64,000 bases of DNA from Parelaphostrongylus tenuis (GCA_019055375.1 JAHQIW010001244.1:434001-498000); one strand, 5' to 3'; shown: positions 12,331 to 24,440, counted from the first letter of the stretch. Numbers and translations: made by a program. The notes: generated by a model from the letters alone, not told the origin.

Positions 12331-15300
12331 CTAAGCTTAATGATATACAAAAGACTGTTCCTCACCTCTTTGGCAAGCCTACGCGTAATTCACTACACTG
12401 AAATACGATATTGAGAGGTAAATCACCAAAATATTTGACAACAAACCTTATATGAAGACAGTAAGGTGGAATTCTGATGTAGCTATATACTCGACATCAC
12501 CAAGGCTGTGTCGAAGAAAGGTTAGGCATTCATAGAGCGCACGTCCGCTGATCTGGTTAATCAGACTTCAATTTTCGCATCCAATTTTCAAATAGGGCAT
12601 GTAATACTTCTAAACAAATTGCACATTTTTGCTCATTGTCGGAGAGACGTAGAAAGTAATTAATGGCCAAATTTAGTGTACACTCAACTTAAGACAGACA
12701 CATCCGTAGTCGTAATAAATTGTTAACCTATTGTAGCATTACATGGTCTCTAACCCGTTCGAGACGGCGTGTACTTCTGCTCGCATACGACTGTTTTAGG
12801 ACGTTTTTCCGCTGTGCCAGAATTTGTCTTAGATCTTTAGCAATCCGTTAAAGCTTTAAATCTCAGCAGTTCAATAATTTGCTTGCTTTCTATAAAGCTC
12901 TTGTTATGTGTAGTAGCAACGAAAACAAAACTATGTTTCACAATCGATTTGCTTTGTTTGCTTGGCTGGGCCTCTAAATGGCTTTTTGTTGAACTTTGAG
13001 TAGCCGTTCAATAGCTCAAATTTTAACCATATTGATTCTCAAAATCGTCTGCGAAAAGATCCTCGTATAGCACCGTAAGAGCGAAAAAATATCATGTTTT
13101 GCTTTCGAAGTACTTAGTACATAACGCGTTGCTCGAACTGCATACAAGTTTATGATATTTATAAGCATTGTTTATACGTTAGAGGCACTTTGTCGCTATA
13201 AAAAGATGGAATATCACAAAAGGAACTTCTATAGAGGCATTTTTAGTGAAGAGAACAACCACGTGTCAAAAATCTCCCTATGAATACATAAAAAAAACAC
13301 ATTCTTGCAAAAAGAAACTCTTTTCCAGTTGCTGTTGGGTATTTTTTTTCCTTATTTCATTTATGTTTTTGTAGTCATTCGTTAGACTAAAAAGTGTTGA
13401 TGCAATGCAAAACTTGTTTTACAAAAAAATGCTTTTGTGGCATACTGTAGTGACGAAAGGAGTATGACGTTTTGTCTTCGGTGTAGTTAGCTCATTCCCT
13501 GAACTTTACAGCGGGTTTTGTTGGCAGTTACTCAGTGGAATTTTGATTCCAAGAAAATTTTATCGCTAAGACAAGATAGAAAATTATTGATTGGTGTTCT
13601 ACAAGCTATTTTCAACGAAACAAGCGCCTGCTTATCTAAAAATCCCTAAATTTCAAGACAAATCTTCTTCCTCAGGATTACAGCGCATTTTCAATTCTGT
13701 TTTGACATTTTTTTGACAATACTGCAAGATTGTACTCTGAAGGCAGCATTTCGTACAACGAACGACTCTTGAATGCGACTTATCTGGAAAGAATTTTATT
13801 ACATTGTTGACGTAAGCCTTGGTAAAGTCCGTACTCCTCACTCTATAGCGGATTTCTTCAGAAAATTGCATTTTCCTCACCCAAATTTTTGGAACTCTCC
13901 GCCGATGCTATGGATTTTTTCTCAAGATATTCAACAGTCAGTGACTTATATAATCAACATCAGTCAACAAGTTAACACCTTTGCTCATGTCCTAGCACCG
14001 GACAACAATTTACCCTTGTTACGTTTGATTTATAGTTCTTACTATCAATGAGTAGCATCTCTGCTTTTCCACTGAACCGGTAGTGATTCGATAGCTCAGA
14101 AATGGAGAGTTTGCCACTCGACTTGGCTTTCGGAAAAGCAGCCATAGCGAGCTGTACCAACAGGGTGAGAAATACACCTTTTTTCAAGGTATCTGCCCGT
14201 TGTTCAATTTTCACAACGGGTTTTGTTGGCACTTATTTAATTAAGTTTGGACAGTTGGAACACTTAATCGCCACAAGATAGCTCATTACTTAAGAGATTT
14301 CTAAGGGCAATTTCTGTCAGAAAAACGCCCATGCGTCCCAACAATTCATAATTTTTGATAGAAAAACGATACTCTCTAAAAATGAACCCATTTTCAACTT
14401 CTGCAGCACACTCTTGTCGCATATCATATGAGAGTGAAACCGTCTTTCAACACCGATTATTCGTCCGATATTCACAGATATATCTGTTCTAAAATCAGTT
14501 TTCAAAGATCAGACATGTACAGTTCGTAGAAGTCGAGATCTTTCGCACCTGAGTCTTACGTTTCCTCGAACACCTCCTGTCGTCATCAAAAATGGAGTAA
14601 AATTCTGGGTGCCGACACCTTCTATGACCACTCACCGATTATCTCTTCATCCCTGTCCTCTTGATGAGATTGGGCACAATACAGTACAATGATAGCCAGA
14701 GTTTCAAAAGTTTTTTCTTCTTTTGAGCTTGGGAAGGTCTAACTGGCTCGCAGTTTTCTCAGTCAACTACTTCCGGGATGTATCTTCGAAAACAGTGAAT
14801 TTCGAATAACAACAATACAAACGCGGAATATACAGCACTTATACTTTCTTAAGAGCACCTGCGACTTTTCGCGTAAAGTTTTCTCCGCAGCACAAATGTA
14901 TTTGATTCCTCGTTGTATATGTGAACTATAAACAATTCGTAGAACCAAGAAATTTTTGTATTTAAGCGGTGAAAGTGAGGAGGATACCCATGAAAGCAGT
15001 TAGGCGGACTATGTTTGTGGTTTAGTAGAAGGAGGCTACAACCACTTTCACGTGGTCATAATATAGTTATTTAGGGAGGCTGGAACTTCAGGGAAATGCA
15101 GCGAATCGCCTGAAGGCAGTCAACTAAAAATACGTATGATACGCAAAATAAGCGAGAATGACTATTAACAAAAGTTGCAACTTCGATGGATGTTCATATT
15201 TAGGGATGAGTGCACATATATAAAACGTTTATCCACAGAGTGATAGAAGAACGTCTGTTCAATGATTCTATGTAGTTATGATTTTATAGACTTATAATAC

Positions 15301-16609
15301 AAAGATAATTATCCACGAATTAGTATAGCACGCCCTACATCATTTTTGGCCAACTAGTCATTATTTTTTGATTTTTGATTGCTGTACTAAATTTTCAGCA
15401 TTGTATATTTTGAAACTTATCAAAACTTGAAGTTTCACATCGTGATGACTGTTATACAATATATTACACAATCTCCAAAAGCATATAAATGTGTAGAATA
15501 GATCGAGATATATCAGAGTAGAATGAAAAAACCTCGAAATTGTTATTCAAGACTGAGAAAACACCGACTTAAATAACGAGAATTGCGTCGCTTTGAGATA
15601 CGCGTTGCGCGCAGCAATTTCTGTTGCCGTCCCGAATGGATAAAAGTATGGATAGAATCATAGTGTCTCTCTATACTACTATAGCACTCCACTCTACGTA
15701 TTCAATTCTCTGGTACTGGACCTATTTCTTATTACAGAAACACTACCATCATGAAGACAAAGGTAATTGTGTCCTGAATTTATAGATTGGAATTTCCCGT
15801 AAGTAATCATAACAGATCACAGTTTCTTCTCGATGAGCAGTACAGATGGGAAGGTAAGAGTCTCAATAGCTCTCCCACGCGTTTTACCCAACAAATCTGA
15901 ATGGACAAGTGGAATACCCGTATGTATTGAAATAATAGGTGACTTAAAATGCGTACAAGTGAAAAGGCAAAATGCGTAAACTATTCACTCGTTCTCCTGA
16001 CACTTTGGCAGAAAGACATCACTTGATGGCTGATGTCATTGAAGAATAACAAGTGGCACATTGTATTCCGGGTCTTCACCTCCATGTTCATTCTCAAGAA
16101 CGAGCTTATGAAAAGTGAGCTGCAGTTCATGATTTGATCTGAGATTCAAATACAGTCGCTGACAAATAAAGTGACACAAAATAAGGTGCGATGCTTATAG
16201 AGCGTAAAGCGAAACATTGCATAAAACGCAATAACACCTAGATAGGTGGCACACAGAATAGAAAGTTAGCGGAACACGACGATGGAAAAGGGTTCATAAC
16301 CATAGTAAACGTATAGGAAAGAATCGAAATGTTTAGAAAGAAATAAATAATCTGGCTATACATGTTAAACATTACCATGCTAGCATATGCACCACTAAAA
16401 TAAAAGAACATCGCTACTTTCTCAAATATTTTGAGCTTCCAACTCCAGAAATTCTATATTTGCTGAGAGTTATCGTAGAAAAACGAGCGCTATTGAATTT
16501 ATGCTTACGGCCTTGTATTTGAACACGTTGAGGAGTTCAGCAACTGACTCAAAATTTGACGCTATTCCGCTTGATTATCTCCAAATGAAAAAGCCTCTGG
16601 TATTATGCG
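12331..16609. other. Gene-poor stretch with fold-back family arms and a direct repeat pair
   Basis: About 12780-13260 carries fold-back family words (CAATAGCTCAAATTTTAACC, GTAGCAACGAAAA, GTAAGAGCGAAAA). GGGTTTTGTTGGCA with flanking similarity occurs at 13516 and again at 14218, about 700 bp apart in the same orientation. A 48-codon ORF at 15833-15979 begins MSSTDGKVRVSIALPR but has no splice or homology support. Nothing else is recognised. Confidence 0.45.
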
Positions 16610-16662
16610 ACCATATATATATATATAGACATATACATATATATACATAAAGATACATATTT
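16610..16662. repeat. TA/CATATA microsatellite
   Basis: An ATATATAT tract with interspersed CATA, directly before the mariner left end. Confidence 0.85.
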
Positions 16663-16669
16663 ATAAATA

Positions 16670-17815
16670 CAAGGTGAGTAAAAAAGTTCGTGTATTATCA
16701 TCTCGTTAAACTTTGGCAATGATGTCTTATTTCTTCATCAATGCTGATAACATGATTGAATTCCTTGTTCAATTTTGGCTAGAATATATTCTATTTATAT
16801 GCCTATTTTTAGTTGTGATAAAACTTCGAGTGGTAATAACGTATCGAAGTAATTAAGCTGCACAAGACAAGAATGAAAACGGCCGACGTTGTTAAAATCG
16901 ACTGGTTTCAGACCAGCAACTATCTACAGAGTCGTGAAACGGCCGTCAAAGAGGCTAGACGGAACCACGTCGTCTACTCCTAAAAAGCATTCAGAAGATT
17001 CGTGACACGTTCATCGAAATCCTGAGAGTTTGATGCGCAAAATGAGTCGGGAAGCTTAGGAGCAGCGAGCGGAGCGTCCGAAACATTGTTAAGAATAAGC
17101 TTAAGCTGCGCAGTTACAAGATCGCTCGTATTTATTTTTTAAGCAAAAAATGGAAGAAAAAAGGCTTTCAAAGGTTCACCGGAATGATTTGTTCGTCAAA
17201 GGTGCGTCAACTTTAGTGATTTTCCAGCCTCTCTGATGGTCTGATTCGTCATTTACGTCATCGGAAAGACACCGTTGGTCTTTCTCAACAGAAACGTCAA
17301 AATCAATGCTGCTAGCTATCAGCAGCAAATTCTACAGGATATACTGGAGTCTTGGACTACTCAACACTTTCGCGTCGACGGAATTACGTTTCAGCAGGGC
17401 TACGCTCCTGCGCATTCGGCTCGCTCAACATTGCTATTTGTCAAGAGCAGCTTCCAGGCCCTTGAGGCAAGGGTATTTGGTCGTCAAACTTCTCGGATCT
17501 CAACCCAATAGATCATTCTTTGTAGCCCATACTGGAAGAAAATGACTCGGCTACTCGTCACACTATCATAGACGCGCTTGGGACGAAATTGCGGGGGAAA
17601 TGTGAGCTAGCATCGTAGAAAATTTCCGCATGCGTCTTCGAAAATGTATTGAGGTCAAAGAAGGCAATTTGAACAATATGTTATAAAGTTCTTGTTCACG
17701 TCTTGAAGTTGTTGACCGAACAAACGTACTTATTCTTTCAATTGAATGAATTTATTTGCTTATGCAGTCTTTATTTATAGTTGAAACATAATTACAGAAC
17801 TTTTCTCGCACCCTA
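16670..17815 (+). mobile_element. Mariner-family DNA transposon, both ends present, transposase dead
   Basis: The left end CAAGGTGAGTAAAAAAGTTC and the reverse complement of the right end (TAGGGTGCGAGAAAAGTTC) form terminal inverted repeats. TA lies on both outer sides (16668-16669 and 17816-17817), the target-site duplication expected of Tc1/mariner. Total length is about 1.15 kb, a little short for the family. The interior encodes transposase remnants in several frames, listed separately. Confidence 0.88.
16870..17690 (+). pseudogene. Mariner transposase pseudogene
   Basis: Fragments in order: helix-turn-helix-like KTADVVKI and NYLQSRETAVKEA, then SYQQQILQDILESWTTQHF and ITFQQGYAPAHSA at about 17300-17425. 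The latter is the mariner catalytic block (normally Q.D.APAH). A degraded proline-rich SPDLNP equivalent (SRISTQ) follows, then a tail with PILEENDSATRHTIIDALG. The Asp of the second catalytic block is lost (QQGYAPAH). Several stops and frameshifts lie between the blocks. Confidence 0.85.
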
Positions 17816-17818
17816 TAT

Positions 17819-17836
17819 TTGACATATATATGTACA

Positions 17837-17880
<44 letters not shown>
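17819..17880. repeat. (TA)n microsatellite
   Basis: An uninterrupted TATATA run of about 40 bp with GTACATATATG on its left. A shorter tract lies at 18000-18030. Confidence 0.9.
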
Positions 17881-17883
<3 letters not shown>

Positions 17884-17995
17884 AAGAGAATTGAGTGGTG
17901 AACAAAAACACGGCCTCAGTCGAGAATCGAACCTCGTCTCATCCATACCGAGGACACATGCTCTACCACTACACCACAGAGGCACATTTGAGGCA
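17881..17995 (-). repeat. SINE-2 copy with tRNA-like head
   Basis: On the - strand it reads GCCTCTGTGGTGTAGTGGTA (A-box), an anticodon-like stem TGTCC/GGATG, GGTTCGATTCTCGA (B-box) and GAGGC closing the acceptor stem. The loop has C where T33 should be, so it is scored as a tRNA-derived repeat rather than a working tRNA. The sequence beyond the head, CTAAGAGAATTGAGTGGTGA, is shared with 22027-22140. Confidence 0.75.
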
Positions 17996-18604
17996 TATGT
18001 GTGTATATATATATTTATTTATATATATACACGACTAGGCACCACTTCTGTGAACTCACCAACTTCTTGCGCTTCATTTCGCTTTCACACATTCATCAGA
18101 CAAATGACCTGCGATTTTGTCTATGTTGGCTTGCTGCTTGAGATTTCGATGTTTCGTGAAAGTTATTGAACGCTTATCAAGTCGCTTTTCAGTGGAATGC
18201 AGAGAGAGCTGTGCTATAACGTGATCAAATCATCAGAAGCGGTCGCTCCTTTTCATGGATTTCAGACAGCGAATCTTTCCCAAAGATATCTGGTGTCAAT
18301 TTTCTGAGAGCATACACATTGAGGCTTAGTTGGTCCCAGGTAAGGTTAAGCCAAAGCCAAAATCTAGGGCGTCTCGAGCGACACCAACACCATTGTTTCC
18401 CGAGTCCTTATATACCTACTTATTTACTCATTCATTTATGTTTCAAAAGTTTTTCATATCGCAAAAGTCGGTAGCTTACCCTATCCGAAACGATAACTTA
18501 ACAATTCAGACAGTTGATGTCTAGAGTGCAGCTCCACTACAATGATACTGATATGGCCAATGAAAGTTTGATGTGTTTCATAGTTGTAATTATAGATCCG
18601 AGAG

Positions 18605-18705
18605 CGTCGAGCGAAGTGCTAAACATTCGACCTTAGGAGCAAGTCGAACTTGCTTTCACCCGTACCTGCTCCTGCAACCATTACGCCACAGAAACCACTA
18701 CTTTG
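18605..18705 (-). repeat. tRNA-like SINE head
   Basis: On the - strand TGTGGCGTAATGGTTGCAGG (A-box-like) and AAGTTCGACTTGC (B-box) are spaced as in a tRNA. The anticodon region does not fold cleanly. Confidence 0.5.
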
Positions 18706-18959
18706 CTACTACTCTTTCTTCGATAGAAACTATCCATGTTTTCAGCAATCTAATTCATGTTTCACATTATTTGTCATGCTTGAAAGTCTTCAGATTCGTC
18801 CCTCTACGACCACTACCTTAACAGGCTATCAGAAGCAGAATTTGTTGTCGTTTTTCTCACTCGAACGCCGCGGAAATTTGTTTATATTTGCAAATGAATC
18901 TGAAAACGCATCGTAGATCTCTATTGCCTTTGAATAAAAAATTGTGGAAGTAAGGTAAA

Positions 18960-19800
18960 TTTGCAGCATTTTCATTGTCAAATCATTCGCGATGATGCTG
19001 GTTTAGCATAACTAGAGATACTAAAAGCATGAGGATTCAGCAGGCTTATGAAGGCGAATTTTTTTTCTGTCATTCAAAAGATGTTAATGAGAAACGGATG
19101 GCTTTTGAATGCCCCGTTTACGCTCGACGAAACGATCATTTCCGAATGCACCAGCTAGTCTGTCTAGGTCGTGAAATCAACATGATAAGCGACCTAGCTC
19201 CAGGGCTTGAGCAAGAGGAAATAAGCGGCTTGGAGAGCCTTTAAGAGCTCCAAGGATGGAATAAGGAGGGCAAAAACATTCGACTCCGTTCCACCTTTCT
19301 GACTCCACGGCTATCCCTGCCCTAACGTATGCAGCAGAAACCTGGTCGTTACATAAGTAGTATGAAAGATCACTTGGTGTTACTCAACGCGGAATTGAGA
19401 GGTCGATGCTATAAGTATCCCGTCTCCCGCAAATGAGAGAAGGGATCCGAAGTTCTGACCTGCATCATCAATCAAAGGTCAAGGATGCCGTTTGTAGAAT
19501 CGCCAGGCTGACGAAAATACGGTGGGCCGGACACGTAATATGCTTCAACGACAACCGATGGCCGAGAGGCGTTACCAGCTGGATTACTCGGGACATCAAG
19601 CGCTCCATAGGATGACCACCGACGCTATGATGCGATTTCTTCACGAAAAGCTTAGAAGAAAGTTATGATGCTTAGCAAATCCCTAGAGCGAGGAGGACCC
19701 ACTGGGCTACTCTTGCACTCGATAAGAATAATGGAAGTGTTGCTGGTGCCCGCTCAAGTCACTCGACGATCAGCGAGACAGCAGGTGATGCAGGTGATAC
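18960..19800 (+). pseudogene. Degraded RTE-type retrotransposon, 3' part
   Basis: It reads CLGREINMISDLAPGLEQEE at about 19160-19215, then KNIRLRSTF, a frameshifted TYAAETWSL region, and REGIRSSDLHHQSKVKDAVC followed by KIRWAGHVICFNDNRW and WITRDIKRS at 19433-19612. After this come tail words GAGCGAGGAGGACCCACTGG and CGATCAGCGAGAC. Same lineage and orientation as the copy at 11540. Frameshifts make it inactive. Confidence 0.85.
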
Positions 19801-21637
19801 GTATCTACACAAAATTTGTATCATAATACTCTGTTTCCACATTAATTTCACATCATTCAAAATTTTCGGAACTTTGAAGTACTAATATTTCCCAGCGTTC
19901 TGACGTCACTGCAGCACATTCATTCATCAGCAATGAATGCGAAGACATAATGGCATGTTGCTGGGCGAAATTCGTCTTGTTCAATCGTTTTGCTCTCCAA
20001 AAATACGAGAAAAACAAGCAAAAAAAAGTTTTATAAGCCCATCAGTATTGAAACTGGATGACATTGTGGTTGAACACGGGCGCCATAGAGGGTTGTTGTA
20101 ACTTCTATTTGCTTTTATATGAGTAGAACAAATCACTAATCTAAAGTGTGTTTATCTAAAGTTGAAAGTTGAAGTTACTTCTATCTATTTTTGAGTCACA
20201 AATGACTCATTTTATGGAAAATGTGGTATTTTCTTGTTTGAACTTTGCATATGGTTGGAAATATGAACCATTTGGTAAAGATGTTCAAATGTCGTTAATG
20301 ATAGCACATTTTATGGAGAGGGATCACTTTTGTGCCCTTGAATATTGAGAAGAAGGTTGTCTCTTCTTCTGAATATTTGTGAAAAAAATATTGATTTATG
20401 GAAAGTTTTGAATGAGAAACTTTCCACTTCAATCACGAGTTATAATCAAGATGAGGTTCCTCGCAAATAAAAGTTTCAGTTTTTTTCTATTTCCACAGAC
20501 TGGCAACCCGCTCGGTCGTTATACGACTGCTCTCCTTCATATCTGATTCCCTCATCGGAACGAAGACATTACCGTACAGGATTGCGCACATCTTTTTCCA
20601 GTTTTCCAAAACTGATACAGTCGTTCCCTAATAATTGTTTGCGAGATTCAAATGTAGATCTTACTAGCATAAGGACTATGACGAGGGAACCAAATGATGT
20701 GTTTTATCATAGTCCAACTTACAAACCCATATTATCAGTAGTAACTAGCTCACTTGATTTTCACTCTTTTTTTATTGATATTAGACAGTTTGCGTTCATG
20801 AACTGTTCAGTTTCCAGCAAAAATCACATTTCTTTCATCCGTCGGTTGTTTTGAGAGTATTTGTTTGCGGGTAGGCGCTTTACTACGCCATTCACAACTA
20901 CAGAGCATGATTCTGTACATTGAAATCATGTCGTTTCCAGAGCAAGTGCAATTGATTTGGTTCTAGCTGCGAATGCAGGTGGAAAATGTCGGATTTCCAT
21001 TAGACTTGGTCTGAATGACCATCACGATACATAACATCGTGCTACAAATAGAAATGCTCGGCACCCAGGAATATCCCCTAGCTATGGTGATGGGTTGCAT
21101 CATTGAAAGAGATCTCTATCTTATTATGACGCATTTTAAAACTCTGAATAAGAAGCAATCTTAGACTACACTCACCAGGTAATATGAAGTGAGAATGGTA
21201 GAGCTCCACAACTGAATCACAATTATGAACAGAATTGAGGAGAACAAGCAATGCTTACACTTTTGTAATGCCTCAGTCTCCTGACGTGTCCATTGAACTG
21301 CATTCAATTGGAGTGCTATCGAAATGCGCATTGAAATCAATACACACTATCTGAGGCGTGAAGTCAAGTGTGCATCGGAAGTAGTGCACATAGTTGCGAG
21401 AAAGTTTATGTAAATAAAGCACGGTAGTGGTTGTAGCGAACATACTTCAACCTCTACCTGCCTGTTACCAACTTCATATTATTTTCTCTCAGAACCCGTC
21501 ATCACCAATTTACTCTGCGGATTCCAGCAATTCCTGAACTTGATTCTCCTCATGGCATTGGTCCTCCACCAAGATCTCCGAATATGTCCGTGTTGCTTCG
21601 GCTGCTGGTTGATGATTTCGACCTTTCGTTGAAAGAA
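19801..21637. other. No gene recognised
   Basis: Includes a 90-codon ORF at 20582-20854 without family resemblance. No known repeat is recognised. Confidence 0.4.
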
Positions 21638-21925
21638 GAATAAAGCGCTTAGCGTTGATCAATAACGTGGCATGCACCATGTATTTATCTTCATTTAGTA
21701 CCGTTTAAGGTGATTTAATGCATATGTGGATTTTACAATGACTCGCGGTGGCCTATCGATGTATTGAGTCAGTGCTGCTGTCTCCCAGACAAGTCTAGTA
21801 CAGATTCACGACCTTGGAGGGATAGAAGGCTTGGTCAGTCTTGAGCGCGGGACCAACCAATGACCACCTGACCGACTGATACCATATATGTGTCGCAGAG
21901 TACCTCTAAACACTGCGCCTGATGC
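21638..21925 (+). repeat. Repeat family R3 copy
   Basis: GAATAAAGCGCTTAGCGTTG, ATCAATAACGTGG, TGACTCGCGGTGGCC, CAGTGCTGCTGTC, GGAGGGATAGAAGGCTTGGT and CACTGCGCC in the family order. Confidence 0.75.
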
Positions 21926-22026
21926 GCCTCATTTTCTTCATGAGTGACGGGGAATGCTGGCCAAGACGATCCTCCTTTCAAGCTTGGAAGCAGCCGAGAA
22001 AAGGCGTTCTCTGAGGCTTTCCTAAA

Positions 22027-22140
22027 TACCTAAGAGAATTGAGTGGTGAGCAAAAGCGTGGCCTCAGGCGGGAATCGAACCCGCGTCTCATCCTATCCGG
22101 GTACGCGTGCTTTACCACTACACCAACGAGGCACATCTGC
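22027..22140 (-). repeat. SINE-2 copy with well-kept tRNA-like head
   Basis: On the - strand it reads GCCTCGTTGGTGTAGTGGTA, GACGCGGGTTCGATTCCCGC and CTGAGGC. D-arm and T-arm pair well and five acceptor pairs form. The anticodon loop is CCGGATA, with C at position 33, and the anticodon stem has a mismatch, so a pseudo-tRNA is more likely than a gene. The flank is shared with 17881-17995. Confidence 0.75.
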
Positions 22141-22254
22141 GTCGCCACTCATTCTTTAACATCTTCATGTTAGCTATCAGCCACCATCCTTTAACAAATT
22201 TGGTCGGGTATGCGATTTCGATTTATAAACCCAGTTGAGCTGACAGCCACTGTT

Positions 22255-22362
22255 AGATGATTGCAAGAGAGTGTGGGGAAAAGGGATCGAACCAAAGCGT
22301 CTCTAACCATCCCGCTTTCTGAAACGTTGCGCCACTAACCTCTGCGCTACCCTCCCCCGGAG
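22255..22362 (-). repeat. SINE-1 tRNA-like head, reverse
   Basis: On the - strand it reads GGGAGGGTAGCGCAGAGGTT (A-box), GGTTCGATCCC (B-box) and then CACACTCTCTTGCAATCA, the SINE-1 junction. Confidence 0.65.
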
Positions 22363-22915
22363 TCAGTCTCAATAGCTTCTTTAGAAAAGAGTGAACAGGC
22401 GCTCTTCAACTGGATTGTCCTCTGTTTTTGTTCTGGGGTGCTTTGACTTTCGGCTGTGTCGTCGTTGTCGTTAGGCCGCTATCGATCCTGTCATTGGGGG
22501 GCAACAAGGCCTTGGAACTCGTCGGTCGTCATCGTCGCGTGGCCCTCCGCTTCGTTTTCCTCGTCCTCTAGAGTTTTTTCTCTTTCTTTTTTCTTCATAC
22601 CCTGTGTTTTCCTTCCTCTTCATGCAATTGAGTGACTGCGATTTCGTCTAGATACCCCGCCTTTTTCCAGTTAGAAGATTCTATAAACACAAAAACCCTC
22701 ATACAAACTACATTGTTTGAGCGGAACCGTAATCTATCCCCATTAGGACCGAATCTGGCAAAGATTGCATGCCCTTTTGAGTGTTCAGGTTGTTGAACAC
22801 GAGCCATTATCTTCTATACCGGTCATTTCGATCGGAATGTCCGCCTTACATGAGCTTCACTAAACCCTGCCATACTTTAGTGACTTTTCCTTTGATTATC
22901 TCAAACATTAAGTTT

Positions 22916-23286
22916 AGTGCAGCAAACAGCAACAGCGGCTACAGCAACACCAACACCAAAAACAACACCAACAGCGGCAGCAACAGCAGTAGCAGCAGCA
23001 ACGGCGGCGGCAACAACAACTGCAGCAACTACAACACCCACCAGCAGCAACGGCTACAGCAACACAAACACCAGCACACGAACAGCGGCAGCAGCAGCAA
23101 CAACAGCAGCAACAACAACACCACCAGCGGCGGCAACAGCGAGGGAGCAGCAACGGCCGTAGCAGCAGCCGCAACAGCAGCAACGGCGAGGCGACAGCAA
23201 TAGCAGCAACAGCAACAGCAACGACAGAGGCAACAACATCACCACCAGCAGCGGCAACAACATCACCACCAGCAGCAGCAACAAAT
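22916..23286. repeat. CAG/CAA compound trinucleotide repeat
   Basis: About 370 bp of CAG, CAA, CGG and ACC triplets. All frames give low-complexity ORFs (poly-Q, poly-N/S, poly-A/T, and poly-C on the - strand). The Q frame has a stop inside (CAG TAG near 22992) and frames change along the tract, so no single frame spans it. I treat it as a microsatellite rather than a coding exon. Confidence 0.75.
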
Positions 23287-23463
23287 GCGGCAACTAGTCA
23301 CTTGATGACTAGAAGAGTTCCTTGTCTTTGTATTCGTAGGTGACTTCATGAAAAACTGTCTAGTCTTGAAGTCTGAAGCTATCCAGAAACCCAGCCATTC
23401 GACAAGTTCGACCTTTTTGTGGTGATCTAAGAAAATTTACCAAATTGAATGCATTCCTCAGGA

Positions 23464-23475
23464 GGGGGGGGGGGG
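23464..23475. repeat. Poly-G run of 12
   Basis: Twelve consecutive G in an otherwise AT-rich context. Confidence 0.9.
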
Positions 23476-23689
23476 CAGGCAGTTTGAAGTAGCTAGATTA
23501 TCATCACTTTTTCAAGCCTGCACTTTGCAGGGTTTGATCGGGCCCCCTTTTAATTTTGCACGGAAGGGCCAAAGGCGTATAGTTTGGATATAACTATTGA
23601 ATTCAACACTTAGGAGACGACGTGTACCAGCTGAGGTACACGATTGTTTGAAGGCCTTTCTCGTTGGACAAAACTTTTCTCTCTTGTAA

Positions 23690-23965
23690 CTACTCGAAAG
23701 CTTAATTCACTGCGATTTCAACAATATGTTTGTTTTTCGAGATAGACTTTTTATTACGTTGTAGCAACGAAAATGAAATTCTTTTTCACACTCAGTTTGT
23801 TTTATCTGCTCTGCTGGGACTTGTATATGTCTCTTCGCCATACTTCTACTAGTCATTCGATAGCCCAAATCTCGGTGGTTTCGATGCTATAATTGGATTT
23901 TTGAAAGTTGATCATAGAGCGTCGTAAGAGCGAAAAGAAGATTACGTTTCGCACTCAAATTTTTT
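23690..23965. repeat. Fold-back family arm, single or degraded
   Basis: Contains TTGTAGCAACGAAAATGAAA, CATTCGATAGCCCAAATCTC and CGTCGTAAGAGCGAAAAGAA, the words shared by the long fold-backs at 1030, 8934 and 26773. A full facing arm is not evident. Confidence 0.55.
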
Positions 23966-24234
23966 ATTACATAGAAGAGGTATGTAAGTACAAAAAATAT
24001 AGGAACATGTAGAGAAAATCATAGAATGTCAGACTAACATAAAAACCTAGGTTTTACTTCCAACAGAGGAAAAAGCCCAATTGGATAACAAAAATCGTGC
24101 GCATCTTACGAGGTGTGCCATGCGATCGATCGATTGCCGTCCCCAAAGGGTTTGATGTGGTTTCCCGTGGAAATCCTCAATATTTCCAACTTTTCTCTGC
24201 CTTTTCTGGATTGTCAGAAGAAGAAATTTATATA

Positions 24235-24440
24235 TTTTCTCGTTGTTTTCTCGACTTTTTAGAAGAAACATTCAAATTTTTTCCGTTTATTTCTCGATCG
24301 CTCAGAAGAAACATGGAGATATCCTCGGTTTTCCTAGCAAAACATTTGAATTTTTCGTTATTATCTCCGTTTTTCACAAGAAGCATTCAGATTTCCTCGT
24401 CATTTTCTCATTTTCAGAGAAGAAATGTCAGCCGGATGTG
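24235..24440. repeat. Degenerate tandem repeat containing the exon acceptor at 24417
   Basis: Four to five imperfect units of roughly 45-55 bp, each with a T-rich run, an AG or AC and GAAGAAAC/GAAGCATT: CTTTTTAGAAGAAACATTC (24256), CGCTCAGAAGAAACATGG (24299), TTTTTCACAAGAAGCATTC (24370) and TTTTCAGAGAAGAAATGTC (24411). The last carries the predicted acceptor and start codon. Confidence 0.6.

Noticed and set aside
13653..14232. Cys-containing reverse ORFs as a zinc-finger gene
   Set aside because: Cys spacing does not follow a known finger; opposed ORFs lie on the other strand.
15833..15979. 48-codon ORF MSSTDGKVRVSIALPR...
   Set aside because: Protein-like at first sight, but short, isolated and without splice or family evidence.
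22056..22135. Reverse-strand tRNA gene
   Set aside because: Boxes and T-arm look good, but position 33 is C, the anticodon stem has a mismatch, acceptor pairs 6-7 fail and the flank repeats elsewhere; called a SINE head.
22781..23203. 140-codon Asn/Ser-rich ORF and reverse poly-Cys ORFs
   Set aside because: Low-complexity translations of the CAG/CAA tract in every frame.
23464..23475. G-quadruplex
   Set aside because: A single homopolymer run, no four separate G-tracts.
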